From Pseudoscleropodium purum (Eukaryota > Streptophyta > Bryopsida > Hypnales > Brachytheciaceae): a DNA stretch of 64,000 nucleotides. Numbering within the stretch: the first letter of the stretch is position 1; each line of letters opens with the position of its first letter. A program made the position numbers and the translations under genes. The notes beneath the pieces are model-generated. The model did not search any database and was not told the origin of the DNA. It saw only the letters and a program-made list of their open reading frames with translations. Positions 36,372-48,812 of the stretch are shown one piece after another. Location of the stretch: positions 35,507,063-35,571,062 of the forward strand of contig OZ017795.1 in the NCBI GenBank assembly GCA_963969395.1, given 5' to 3'.

Positions 36372-39300
36372 CCATAGTAGAGACCGTGCGGCTGGCAGAT
36401 ATTGTCAAGTCATCAGGTCATATCCTATCCTCTAAAGCCTCTTCATGTTTTGATATTCCACTTAAAATAAATTTTTATCTGCATATCATGAAGGTCAAAG
36501 CCCTGCTAGATTCCGGAGCCTCTGCCTGTTTTATTAATAAAGATTTTGTAGAACAACATAACCTTCCCGTAATTCCTAAAAAATATCATGTTGCAGTAGA
36601 AGTTATCGATGGTAGACCCTTGATCTTGGGAGATGTCACACATGAGACTAAACCCTTAGACATCAGCCTAGAAAGACATCAAAGCACCATTGTTTTCAAC
36701 GTCATCAGTTCCCCTTCTAATCTTCTCATTTTAGGCCTTTCTTGGCTAGATAGAAATAATCCTGATATAGATTGGAATAAGCAAAAGCTAACATTCCAAA
36801 CTACACCTAGATATCCTGTAGTTGCCCCAAAACTTCATTCACATCAAGTACAAGGGACCAAGGCTAAAACACCATTGATGATCGGAGCCCGAGCTTTTAT
36901 AAGAGCTGCAAAGAAGGGGAATACGTTTGTAGTGTATACAATTCCGACGCCTCAACCCTTTCAAGAATCAACCGAGTTACCAGCACAATATGAGCAATAT
37001 CGGAACGTATTTGAAAAGAAAAACGCCGATACGCTTCCTCAACATCGACCGTACGATTGCGGCATCGAACTACAAGAAGGTACGCAACTGCCATTTGGCC
37101 CAATCTACAGTCTCTCCCAAAACGAATTTGCTGCGTTGCGAGATTACGTAGACGAAAATCTTACAAAGAATTTTATTCGGCACTCCAAATCACCGGCAGG
37201 AGCTCCTATCTTATTTGTGAAGAAAAAAAATGGTTCCCTTCGAATGTGCGTGGATTATCGTGGACTGAACAAAGTCACGATCAAGAATCAGTATCCATTA
37301 CCGCTCATCTCCGGACTTCTTGATCAGCTTGGCCAAGCAAAAATCTATACCAAGATTGATCTTCGCGGAGCGTACAACTTAGTACGCATCAAGGAAGGTG
37401 ACGAATGGAAGACTACGTTCCGAACAAGGTATGGATATTTTGAATACAATGTCATGCCATTTGGTCTTACCAATGCACCTGCTATCTTTCAACATTTGAT
37501 GAACGATATCTTCCGTGAATTCTTGGACGATTTTGTGGTTTGCTACCTTGATGATATTCTCATCTACTCGAAGAACGAAGAGGACCACAAAAAACACGTT
37601 CAATTAGTGTTGGAAAAGCTGCGCAACGCTCGACTATACCCCAAGCTCGAGAAGTGCGTTTTCCACCAACCCCAAGTCGAGTTATTGGGCTACATTGTTT
37701 CTGAAGAGGGTCTGTCCATAGACCCAAAGAAGATTCAGACGGTAACCGAGTGGAAGAAACCGGCAACCATTCGAGACGTTCAATGTTTCTTGGAATTCGC
37801 AAACTTCTATCGAATCTTCATCCAGAACTATTCCAAGATTGTTGCTCCGTTGACTCGATTGACTTGCAAAGACAAGCTTGAGTGGAATACGGAAGCAGGT
37901 CAAGCATTTGAAACTCTGAAAAAGGCATTTACAACGGCGCCTATCTTGACACATCCTGACTTTCAAAAGTTGTTCTTCCTAGAAACGGATGCTTCTAATT
38001 TTGCCCTTGGAGCGGTCCTCTCGCAATCTAACAAAGACGGACGCCTCCATCCTGTCGCATTCCATTCAAAAAAGTTCACTGTCGCGGAGATCAATTACGA
38101 AATCCACGACAAGGAACTCTTAACTATTGTTGATTCATTCCAAGAGTGGCGACATTTCCTTGAAGGAGCTCAACATCCGGTTACAATCTATACCGACTAC
38201 AAGAACCTCGAGTATTTCATGTCTGCTAAGGTGTTGAATCGACGACAAGCCCGTTGGAGTATATCGCTTTCACGCTTCAACTTTGTCATCACCTATCGCC
38301 CCGGTTCTCAACAAATTCGGTTTGACGCTCTTTCTCGACGAGCATATCTTGCACCCAAAGAGAGAGACGCAGCTTACGATCAGCAACGGTCTACTCTAAT
38401 CAAGCCCGAACAACTCCAACTCAAGGCTATGCGCACCACAACTTCGGTAGATACATCGTTTCTCTAAGAAATCCGAGTAAATTTGCAATCTGATCCTTTG
38501 GCCTTGAAACTCAAAAACAATACTAGTAATTTCAGCCTTGGAGAAATTCCAAGAATGGACTCTCAAATTCCTGATTCAGAGGTTGTAGATTTGGAATCTC
38601 CGAACCAACCTACGTCCAGTCCGCAGATCCGTAGATCATATGGAGGTGAGACACTCCGAGATGATTATGATTCAAGATTCCAGTTCCAAGATGGGCTGCT
38701 ATATTATCAAAGATTGTTTTATGTCCCTGAAGGCCCATGTCGGCTCCGAGTGCTCCAATCCCGACACGATTTTCCATCGGCGGGACATTTTGGTTATAAC
38801 AAGACCATGGAGCTCGTATCTCGGGATTTCTGGTGGCCCCAAATGTGGAAGGCTGTTTAAGAATATGTCACGACATGTGACACTTGTTCAAGGTCCAAGA
38901 TTCCTCGTCATCGACCATACGGACTACTTCAACCATTACCAATTCGTGAGAAGCCATGGACATCCATATCCATGGACTTCATAGTGGATCTTCCGCCGTC
39001 CAAGACCTTTGATTTTATTTTTGTTGTTGTCGACCGGCTCACCAAGATGGCACACTTTATTCCGTGTCACAAGACAATTATCGACGAAGAAACGGCAAAA
39101 CTCTTTATAGACAATGTCTACAGAATCCATGGCTTACCCGCCGATATTATCTCTGATCGTGGGACGCAATTCACATCCAAGTTTTGGCAATCCTTGTTCA
39201 AAATCCTAGGGGTGGAGATCAAATTGTCTTCAGCATACCATCCTCAGACCGACGGACAAACCGAGCGCGTCAACCAAGTGTTGGAGCAGTACTTGCACTG

Positions 39301-40024
39301 CACCATCAATTACCATCAAGATAATTGGGCGGACTTATTGCCACTGGCAGAGTTTGCATACAACAATACATTGCAAGGGTCTACCCGACAGACGCCTTTC
39401 TTTGCAAATTACGGCCATCATCCACAGTTTGATCAATTCAATCTCAACATCTCAAAGAATCCAGCTGCTACAGATCTTGCTACCCGACTATCTGATATCC
39501 AGAAGTAGATGAAAGAAAAACTTCTTGAAGCCCAAGAGCATCAGAAAACCAATGCAGATAAGTCTCGCAAGCAACATCCTTTGATTTCTATTGGAGACAA
39601 GGTTTGGCTGCTCCGTCGAAATTTAAAGACTCGACGGCCATCTGACAAACTTGACTACTGCCACCTAGGGCCGTTTTCAGTCGCCAAACAAATCAACAAG
39701 GTGGCTTATCGATTGGAGCTACCTCCTTCTATAAAGATTCATCCCGTATTTCACGTCTCTCTCCTCGAGCCCTACAAAGAATCAATACTACCAGGAAGGA
39801 TTCAAGAATCTCCGCCTCCAATTGAAATCGAAGGTGAAGAGGAATTTGAAGTTTCAGAGATTCTTGACTCCCGCATCCATCGACGACGACTTGAATATCT
39901 TGTACATTGGCAAGGCTACGAAGTCAGCGAAAGAACATGGGAGCCTGCCTCTAATCTCGACAACGCCCCTAAAATGATTCAAGAATTTCATCGACAATAT
40001 CCGCAAAAACCAAGGAGCGTTTGA
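36341..40024 (+). pseudogene. Ty3/gypsy pol: protease, RT, RNase H, integrase, chromodomain, with three stops
   Basis: The frame is one base back from gag, overlaps its last ~30 bases, and stays open except for stops at 38465, 38858 and 39506. Domains in order: aspartic protease with LLDSGA at 36503-36520; reverse transcriptase with VDYRGLN and YLDD at 37544-37555; RNase H with ETDAS and YEIHDKELL; integrase with its HHCC zinc region (partly across the 38858 stop), MDFIVDLP, ISDRGTQF and QTDGQTERVNQ, which supply the DDE residues; the FHVSLLEPY motif; and a chromodomain (EYLVHWQGYEVSERTWEP) to 40024. All catalytic motifs are kept. Each stop is one C-to-T step from a glutamine codon. The frame offset from gag could reflect programmed -1 frameshifting or a mutation. 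Confidence 0.9.
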
Positions 40025-40220
40025 GTTTAATGCGTCTGGACCAACACCAACACCAAGTTTTGCACAATTTTTCTTAGTGCTGGTGCAGATGCAGAGACTT
40101 TGAACTAAAACGGTGGTGGTATCGACAAGGTAACAATATACTAGCTCAGTTTTGAGGGGACAGGCCTTCGAACTCACGTCGGCCGAAAAAGTCGATAACA
40201 TCATAATCACCACCTCGCCG

Positions 40221-40457
40221 ATGTCTCATGTTGTCATTCACACGGCCTTATACTTCAGTTTAGCAGCGCTACTATTTCTTACCGCCGTCGGACTTGCCGC
40301 CATTCGCCGCCTTTTTGCCACCAACATTTCGTCTAACGGTATTCTGTACACCGAACATTCTTTTCTTTTATCGCAGTCACGTGAAGTCCCACGTGAACAT
40401 TCTCTTTTCTATTCATGCTATTGGCCCACAGGTGAACTCGTGGAACTCGTTCCTTGA
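40221..40457 (+). CDS. Small ORF with a hydrophobic segment between pol and the 3' LTR
   Basis: The frame runs from an ATG at 40221 for 78 codons and stops at 40455-40457, just before the polypurine tract. Residues ~5-32 form one long hydrophobic stretch followed by an IRRLF basic end, as in a membrane helix. I recognise no homologous protein. Chromoviruses normally have no gene here. It could be chance, part of the untranslated 3' region, or a captured sequence. Confidence 0.25.
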   Translation: MSHVVIHTALYFSLAALLFLTAVGLAAIRRLFATNISSNGILYTEHSFLLSQSREVPREHSLFYSCYWPTGELVELVP

Positions 40458-40458
40458 A

Positions 40459-40467
40459 GGGGGGGGA
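40459..40467 (+). promoter_or_regulatory. Polypurine tract
   Basis: A purine-only run, GGGGGGGGA with AAG before it, lies directly before the 3' LTR start TGTCACGG. This is where plus-strand DNA synthesis is primed in LTR elements. Confidence 0.85.
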
Positions 40468-41105
40468 TGTCACGGACGTGCCATACCGGGCCTTATTCAG
40501 TAGTTCCATCCCTAAAAGAGTTTCCACCGCTTTTGCAACAAGGATGCCTCTTAAGAACCTTCTCAAAAGCGGTAGCCTAGTATACAAGTTGTTTCCAATG
40601 ATTCTAGTAGATTCCAATAGGCTTCATTAGTTTCTATTTGTTTCCGGAAGCTTCCATAAGCTCCCGGAAGGTTCTACTTAGTTCTACTAGTTTTCGGAAG
40701 CTTCCACAAGCTTCCGGAAGATTCCATTTGGTTCCACTAGTTTTTGGAAGCTTCTACAAGCTTCCAGAAGGTTCCACTAGATCCTCCTAGTTTCCGGAAG
40801 CTTCCACAAGCTTCCGGAAAGACCTACGGATATTTCCAAAGGTTTCCAAGGCCTTATTCCGGAAGGTTCCTTAGTCTAGTATAAATAGAGAGTCGAGGGC
40901 CATTGTCCCTCACTCTCTTCAACACCAGTTGTACCCAGTCATTCTTTGACTTCATGTTATCAATACATCTTTTAGTTTTCTCATCTTGAAGCACGTTCTG
41001 AGTCGTGTGTGAGGAATCCCCTCACTTCTAGCTTGTTCTTGTCTCTGTTTGAGGTATCCCCTCAAATTTGATCTTGGTTCCGTCCAAGAGTTGCCGTCCG
41101 CAACA
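40468..41105 (+). repeat. 3' LTR
   Basis: The LTR is 638 bp and collinear with the 5' LTR. It holds an extra 40 bp at about 41025-41064, which looks like an expansion around a GTGTGAGGAATCCCCTCA-type unit. The heat-shock-element cluster and TATA box are conserved. Confidence 0.92.
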
Positions 41106-41108
41106 GTT

Positions 41109-41407
41109 TTTTAGCAAGATAATGATTCCAAGTATTCAAGCAAGATTGTAGAAGAGTAGTTGGCATCATAACCATTTTAGCTCCTTCAATGGCCAACATA
41201 ATCTCAACATTTGAATCCTATTGAACATTTCTAAAGACTTCTCAAACTACATTGGAATGAATTTACAATGCCTCTAAAAGGAATTCAAGACGGTTGTGGA
41301 AGTATGTATCTTTTGTACATTTCAATTTCAATGAAGAAGATTGCATGGCACTATATGAGAATATATTAAGAAAAATTGTTGTTATGTTGAAGAATATGGG
41401 CTACTAG
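41109..41407 (+). pseudogene. Tc1/mariner-like transposase, C-terminal part, beyond the retrotransposon
   Basis: Translation starts with QDND at 41115-41126, the second catalytic aspartate region. It continues to LQWPT near 41184 and LNPIEHF, the motif of the last acidic residue, with stops inside. After a frame change it ends with LYENILRKIVVMLKNMGY and a stop at 41405-41407, a typical Tc1-family C-terminus. It continues the N-terminal part at 34080-34399. Roughly 50 codons including the first aspartate are absent from both halves. Confidence 0.65.
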
Positions 41408-41435
41408 ACCAATTATTTGAGATTTTGTAGTCAAC

Positions 41436-42359
41436 TTAACCCCTAAAGATCCTTGACTATGTTTTCATTAAAAACACTCCAAAACTGTCATTTTTTGTAC
41501 AAGTACCAAATTTTTGAAAGAAAAACATTTTTTAATGCATTTAACCTTAGGTTCTTGTATTATAGTAGTTTAAAAAGGCGTGGAAAAAATTTCAAAAGAA
41601 TCCACCGTGTGGATTGCAAGATCTTAGTGTTTGAACTTGCAAAAGTGCCATTTTTTGACCCTACTGAAATCTAGGCAGCTGCAATTCAGTAGGTCAAATT
41701 TGCATGAAATAAAAGACAAAATGATTGTAACTTTGGACTTTCTTAGTTAATGACAAGTTGGCTACATGCTTGAAAATTTTCAAATCATTTGGAATTGTTT
41801 AACATATAGAAAAAAATTAGTAAGTAGAATGAAGTAGGGAATGATGCAAAATACTAAATTGTTAATAATTTATTTATAAAATTGAAAAACGCCAATCCCA
41901 ATGGTTGAAATGTTGTAATAAACAATATACATTCTATCAACTTTTTTTTTCAAAAATATTGAAAATTGAATTAAATATAGGACTTCAAAGTTTATTTTAG
42001 AGTAGAAAGTCCAAAACTACCCGCAAACTAAAAATCCTCATAACTTTTGAATCACTGATCAAAATGGAATGATTCAAAGCTTTTTATGCATACATAAATA
42101 TAATAAACCAATTTTGAATTTTGAATTTTGGAAAAAGTGATTTTTTTTAGAGCTGCCCGAGTTGACATCTAAACAACATATTGGTTTATAACTTTTGACT
42201 CGTATTTCCAAATGTCTTGAAATTTGACACACTAAAAGATATTCCTTGTCTACACCTTGTAAAAAACTTTGGTCTATAATAAATCAAATCTCTGCTCACA
42301 AGTACCTGCCCAAAAAATTTATAATGCCCAAAACACTATGCCGGTCCTTTAAGGGTTAA
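41436..42359. mobile_element. TTAA-flanked TIR element
   Basis: The ends are TTAA then CCCCTAAAG (41436-41448) and CTTTAAGGG then TTAA (42347-42359). The interior matches the copy at 9054-10387 over most of its length, including 'gcagctgca.ttcag.aggtca' and 'caagttggctacatgcttga'. No transposase is encoded. Confidence 0.65.
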
Positions 42360-45300
42360 ACAAAACTACATATTTGTATATAATTTCTTATTTGGATTTG
42401 CTACATAGTTTGTTGCTATTAATGTAATATAGAACTTTGCACAGGGTTGTACAAGTTTGTATAGTATCATGTCCAATCAACAAATTTCAAAAAGAGCCTA
42501 TAAATTGTTAATAGTTGTATATTTAAGATGAATATATGCAAAGTGTTACTCAATATTGTTTGTTGTCATAAGTGATTCTATTTGACTCACCATTTAGCTA
42601 AATCTATTTGTGCCACTATTGAATAGTTTGTAGTACACATTTCAAATTATGCAATATTAATTATTACGTAGTGGTACAAATAAACTCAACAAAGTCAATG
42701 ATACAAATGAATATAATCAACGAAATTGATGCAACACACATTGTAGGTTCAATTGAATCAATGGCCCAATTAGGTTCCTAAAATGAATTATATTGGGGTT
42801 TACAAATAGGATAGTTTACTTATGAGCATCTCTATTCATACAACAAATTAAAAAAATAATCAAATTATTGCTTACTAATGAGACATGGTTTCCTTTTGCC
42901 TTCTTGAAAAGGAGACCCCTATCATGAACAAAATTGTCTTATATGGCTCCTCAATCAATTCCAATCCTTGAATTAATTGAAAATCTCTCCTCGGCATAAT
43001 ATTTTTCTAGCATAGAAAGGACCATTGTTTGGTTATATACAATGTTATGATGGTAGTACATCCATAGGCTTTGCACTCATATTTGCTCTTCTCACCTATA
43101 AATTGAAATGAACATTAAGACAAGACTAACTTCCAAGAAAAACTTGAAACCCACTCAAAATATAGTGAAAACTTAAACAATCTGAGTGTAATCATAATAT
43201 TCTTAACCCCTAAATGACCAGAAGGCCACCACATGACTTTTGTGACTACATTTGTAGAAAATTCAATATGCTAACCTCACTAACAACTTGTGAACAACAA
43301 AGATACCCTAAATGATTTTTTCCATTGAATCTATTGGTACAATCCAATCGAGAAATGATCATGTATGTGTTTTTTGGTGATTTTTTTGAGAAAAGAGAAG
43401 ACGCTCTAGGTTGTCACTTCACATCCTCATATCTTTTTTTCTACACTTCAAAAGTGTTTGAAAAGAATTACACATCAATATCATGATGATACATACCTGT
43501 GGGAAAAAAAATTAGAGTTTTTGAAACACTTTTGAGCATTTCCATTTCAACATTCCCATTACAGAGCACTACCTAACCAAACATCTTTCATCAATCTTGT
43601 CAATGGTGGCATTTTCTCAAAAATTGTGCAATTTTGTTGATTTTTCTTCATCGAAAAGCTACATAAATCTTCTTTCATTTCAACCGTGGTGATCATCAAA
43701 AAATTTCCACACAAATGAAGAATTATACTTGTTACAAGAGCTATGCTCAAACATGCACGATCCTTTAGGAGAACCAATGTTGGGGGGGCCTTTTTGCTTC
43801 CATATAGGAAATGGGAGCATCCATCATGGCAACTTCCCAACCCACCAATGACTCTCTATAGATTATAACTCAATGCACTCCTAGGCATATAGGAAGGCAT
43901 TATCCCTCTTCCATTGGGAAATGGTTTAGCTTATTAACAATGTTATGTAGGGACTCCAACATCTAGCTTGTTTTGGCATAGTTGTGTCGTGTTGGCATGA
44001 CAACATCTAGTTAGGATAATAACCTTGAAATAGCATTAGGAGAAGATATGCTCTAAAGGCATCCTCAACAATGCTCTAAGACCAAATCTAACAAATTAAA
44101 TTTTTTGGATTAAATCACAGACTTGAGGCCATAACATTATTACCAACCTAAAACATTTCCCTACATAGATTGAGATAATCTTCTTTAGATCCCTGGGAGG
44201 TAATTTAGTTTAATTTGCATAGAATCATTGGTTGTTTGGAAAAGTTGTATCAACATTAGGGGACCTTACTTTCTAAGGGAGTAAAAGCCCCTCCATTGGT
44301 TAATAATGTTATGGTTTTTGTGGCCCATCTCGGTACCAAAGATCCAATTGTCATCAATATAGGCAACCTAAAATTCAACTCTTTGCCTCCTTTTATGCTC
44401 ATGTGGAACTTGTTTAAGAGAGTGGAACTTTGATTCTCTAGAAGCTTGCGGAATAGAGGGAATCAATCTTTTTTATATCATTTTAGAGAAGTAACCAACT
44501 TTTTTCTTTAATACTCATGTGACACTTGACGATATCTTTATCAAAAGTAAATGATACATAAGTAAAGATGAACTATTAATCTTAAAATATAGAAATAATA
44601 TGAGTATTTTAACCGAAAGAAATGAAAATTATCTTGTACAAAAGAAAAAGTCAACTTCTTTTGGCGGTAGCCAATTGGCTAAAAAAATCGTGCAATAAAA
44701 AAACACTGGAGGGAGCTATAAAGCGCAAGGCAACGTGGCTTGCTGGAGGATGACGACAAGATGGAGCATACAGTGTGATTAGCCGCCTTTTCCCTTCTTT
44801 TTTTTCAAAGCAAATGAGAGTCCTTTCTTCGTGCACTAATTCTCCCCACCGCTAACTTTAGCCATGGTCAGAGAATCAACGCTGTGGCCACATAGTGTAG
44901 AAGTCCAACTCGAAGTGCTACAACTTTTGCCTTAAATTTCCAAAATCAACAAAACTTGTTGGGAAATCTGCGCTCTCTCTTCTAGTTTGTGTGGTAAAAT
45001 TTTCAAATGAATCCAAGGTATACTGAATTTTTGGAAGTCATTTGAAGTTCACTAGTTCAATTTGAATTCACTAAACTACATTATGATGGTTGCAACTTCA
45101 CGGGCTTGTATTTCTTTCATCCAGTGTTTGTTTTTAATAAAATTTATTGGGTTATATTTCCCTTAAAGTCTAGTTATTTGGGTACATTTTCCATGACAAT
45201 CCAAGTTGTTTTGAATGTTTGAGAGCAATTCAAAGTTCATAATCTGGACATTTTTGGATTATAGTGAACTTAGGAGGCTCATTTCTTCTTCATACAATGT

Positions 45301-46204
45301 TGGTTCCAATAAATTTTGGCGGTAAAGTTGTGCATACTAGTTTAGTTTGTGTGGTTAAAATTTCGTATCAATGAAAGAAGTTATGAGTATTTAAGAAGCA
45401 TTTTAGTAGAAGGAGGTTCAACCTTAGATCCCACCTTAGATGTATTTTGTGCAACTTTATTTCGCTATTTTTTGACATTACAAAGACATTTTACAAACAC
45501 AATGAGTCACTTGAATGATGTTTTATATCACCAATGTCTTTGTATGTTGGTTTTGAAGCACTTAATAGTTTAAAGGCTTTTCATTTGGATATATTTAAAA
45601 ATTGAATTTCACCTCCAAATGTGTTGCTTAGAAAATTTCAACATCCTTTTTGAACTCTATAGCATTAGAACCTTGCAATCTATGTGGCTAAATGACTCCA
45701 AATTTGATTCATATCATTTGCATTACTTATTCTAGAACAATGCATCACTTACACTAAAACATCCTCAATGCAACTGGTATATTGATCCTACCAATTTATT
45801 TTTATCTTTTGTTTGTTGTAAAATTTAGAATTTGTAATTACTATCATCAAATTCTAAAATTAGAACTTGTTAAATGTCACCATCTCCAATAGAGACAAGA
45901 CATGTAGCAACTTGTGATCTTTTGTTTGGTATAAAATTGTTCTAAAATCTTGAAAATGGCATAAATTGACATCCAATCAAGGTTTGTTTGTAATAGACTT
46001 CATTTTTTTTGGACATTATAGAAAAAAAAAATGGTAATCTTACGTACTTTTCATAAAAATTTTAGATAACTTTAGAATTGTATTGCAAAAGTTATGGCTA
46101 AAAAAACACTCCTCTACAAGGTTAGGTTAGAAAATTGGGCATATCTTGCATCCATGATTTTGTGTTAGTATTGTCTCCTAAGTTCAAGCCCACCTTTTAA
46201 GAAA
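42360..46204. other. AT-rich stretch, dispersed repeats, no recognised gene
   Basis: The stretch 42875-43055 belongs to the dispersed family also at 31540 and 50650. A solitary TTAA-family left end (TTAA then CCCCTAAATGACC) lies at 43203, and its partner was not found. A less AT-rich patch at about 44660-44850 has no recognisable protein. Confidence 0.4.
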
Positions 46205-46335
46205 GTGGAGTGTCACACACCGAGTATCTTCATTTTTTTAACCCTTGAAGCTCTAAAATCCAAAATGTATCTTAAATCCAAAAATATTTTTGGTGTATTT
46301 GGGACATTTGACATGAAGTATAAAAGTATTAGATT

Positions 46336-46662
46336 TTATTTTGTTTTTACATTTTTTTTTATGATTGGAAAAACAAACAACCATGTAGGGAATCTAATTT
46401 TTACAAAGATCCAACAATTGCTTAAAAAAAATTGTTCTTTTACCTCCATGTTGGATAGATGAAGTAGAGCATTATTTTGCTTTAAAAGTTTGCATATTGC
46501 TTCCCAACTTGAGGCTTTACTCAAATCTAAAGTCTTTAGATCTTTTTGTAAAGTAGAATTATTTTGAGTACAAGGTTCAAAAATTTGACAAAGCCACATT
46601 GTCAATAGCTTAGACAATCTTAAAAAAAACATTGTATTGATCTTTGTTGGATCATACCTCAC
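46336..46662 (-). pseudogene. Possible leucine-rich repeat fragment
   Basis: The open frame includes DLKTLDLSKASSWEAICKLL followed by KQNNALLHLSNMEV. The spacing of leucines and asparagines resembles the ribonuclease-inhibitor-type repeats of some large plant LRR proteins. The rest of the frame and the surroundings are AT-rich with no further repeats, so it would be a decayed fragment. Chance resemblance is possible. Confidence 0.25.
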
Positions 46663-48812
46663 ACATACATTACTTTCAAACCTCTTTTTTTAGGCTAGAC
46701 CTTTGTAGTAATTAAGAATAAGATCCTACCATTACAAATTCTAAAAAGTAAATAAATTTTGATTTATATGCCTATTTTTAGAAAGTGTTGATTTAAATTT
46801 TTTTGAAATATTTCCTAACTATTTAGTACCCAAGGAACTTTATAAGGTAATAAAAACAACAAAAATAAAGTATATTGATAAAATTGATAAAATAAACATC
46901 ATATTTTGATAAAACAATTAACGGTCACTCCACCGAAAAATCTTTGCTTAAGCATCTAATTAGGGTTCCCATTACTAAAATATATTAGTTTACTGTATTT
47001 TGAGGTCATGTTCATCATTACTAATTCCAAATCATTTCTTTTTCAAGAAAACTTCCTTCCGATAGTGGCTTTTAGAATTTCTAAAAGTTCATTATGGAGC
47101 AAGAAGAATATTTCGTTCATTTTACAAGTAGGAACCTCCAACTTTATGGTCATGTAGACACGTGTGCTATAGAAACTTGAGTTCTAGAATTCTTCAAATT
47201 GACAATTAGTTTTTCAAATGCCCAGCACACCAATCTTTAGAATGCTAATCACTATAACAATCCCTAATTGGAAAATCATGATGAAGAACTATTTAGAACC
47301 TTGCTATAAATGTTTCTGTCTCTCCATTTATAAGTACCAAAATGAGATTTTATTTTACACTAACTAGCAGTCCATCTTCAAACCTAGACATGAAATTGAT
47401 TTTGTTGAATTTTAGGATTAGAACAAATATATGGTTTTAAATCATGGATTTCATACATTTATAAAGCAATCACTTTGGTATTTTTATTATTTTCAATTTT
47501 TCATGGGGTTCTTTTTCTAAGATTCAAATCAATTTCATCAATATTTTCTACACTTTTCAAATATATCATGATAAAATTTCTAAAAATTTCATCATAGGCC
47601 ATATTATTCATTCTTATTTTATTTTTTAGAGTAGGGTAGTGTTGGATCTTTTAGGCAATTGCAAAAATATCCTAAATTATTTTTTTTCTTTGAAGAAGTG
47701 ACTATGTTTTAACAAAAATAATCAAGGAACACACAGTTAATCTAGTTCATGCGTTTGAGTGAACTTGGGAATGAGATTGGAGGTCTTATTCTATATAGGC
47801 TATTGAAAACTATCAAAACTAGAAACCTCATTTTTGTACCAAGTGTCAAGAAACTCTTGGCAAATGATTTCTTGATGCTCTTTACTACATTTGTTGAAGT
47901 AGGAGAGAAATCAACATGGGTCCTTTGTAGTAAATCCACAAGAATGAAATATCCTAGACTTCTCTTATTAAGTATTTTTTGGACATGGTATGAATACAAT
48001 ACACTATTAATTTTTCATTTTCTTTTCCATGTCTAATGAGTGTACCCAGAATTGACCCAAAGGCTCACATGAACCAAAGGCAATAAATTGTACATTTGAG
48101 TCAAAAGATTTGTGTGGGTCAATAACAAGTACTTGTGTACTTCCACACATACTTCATGGTCCTTTATTTATTTATTTATTTTTAACACAAAGGAAATGGA
48201 ATTTCATGCACTGTCCTTCATTTTTTATTTTTTGAGGCAGCAATCGCCGGCATATGGGAATTTTCCCACACATTTATTATGGCATGCAAGCATCAGATAA
48301 ACCGGCAGATTGACAAGCGCCGACTAGTCACACTGTGATCTTTGTTGAATGGTTTTAATATTTTGATTTGTGAAACATAAAGTGCACATGAGTTAACTTC
48401 ATCTATTAAATGCTTCTGAATATGGTTAACAATTCGGCATTGTTTCTATTATTTTATTGCCTAACTAACATTTTGTTGGACATCGATAGAAGATTCTAGA
48501 TTTTCTATTTCCACATTTTTGGGATTGTATATGAATAAATAAAAATTTTAAACATTAAGAATAGGTTTATCCAAAATTGATCTGTGACTCTCATAAATAG
48601 AGGTTGCACATTTTAAGTAAGAATCTATAAGAGTTGATTTTAGAAAGGAATGACAACTAGAAGCAACTACCTTATACATTTCATGATGAAGAAAAAAAGA
48701 AGTAAAGTAACTACAACTAATTGTAACATTTCCTTGCAAATTTTGCCAAAAATGTATAACTTCTATTTTTAGGAGCCTTGAATTAATTGTTGATAAATCT
48801 ATTTTCAACACA
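46663..48812. other. AT-rich stretch without recognised genes
   Basis: A short TTTA microsatellite lies near 48164-48183. Two open frames overlap at 47742-48036 without recognisable motifs. The stretch 48700-48810 resembles parts of 19080-19345. Confidence 0.35.

Larger units (their letters stand above)
34400..41105 (+). mobile_element. Ty3/gypsy chromovirus-type LTR retrotransposon, near complete
   Basis: The element has two LTRs (34400-34996 and 40468-41105) about 98% identical by eye apart from a 40-bp insertion in the 3' LTR. Between them lie gag, then protease, reverse transcriptase, RNase H, integrase and a chromodomain in that order, which defines a Ty3/gypsy chromovirus. A primer-binding-like site lies at 35031 and a polypurine tract ends at 40467. 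No 5-bp target duplication is present (GAAAC on the left, GTTTT on the right). The coding frame has four premature stops, so this copy is probably not autonomous now. It sits inside a Tc1/mariner-like transposase gene. Confidence 0.95.
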
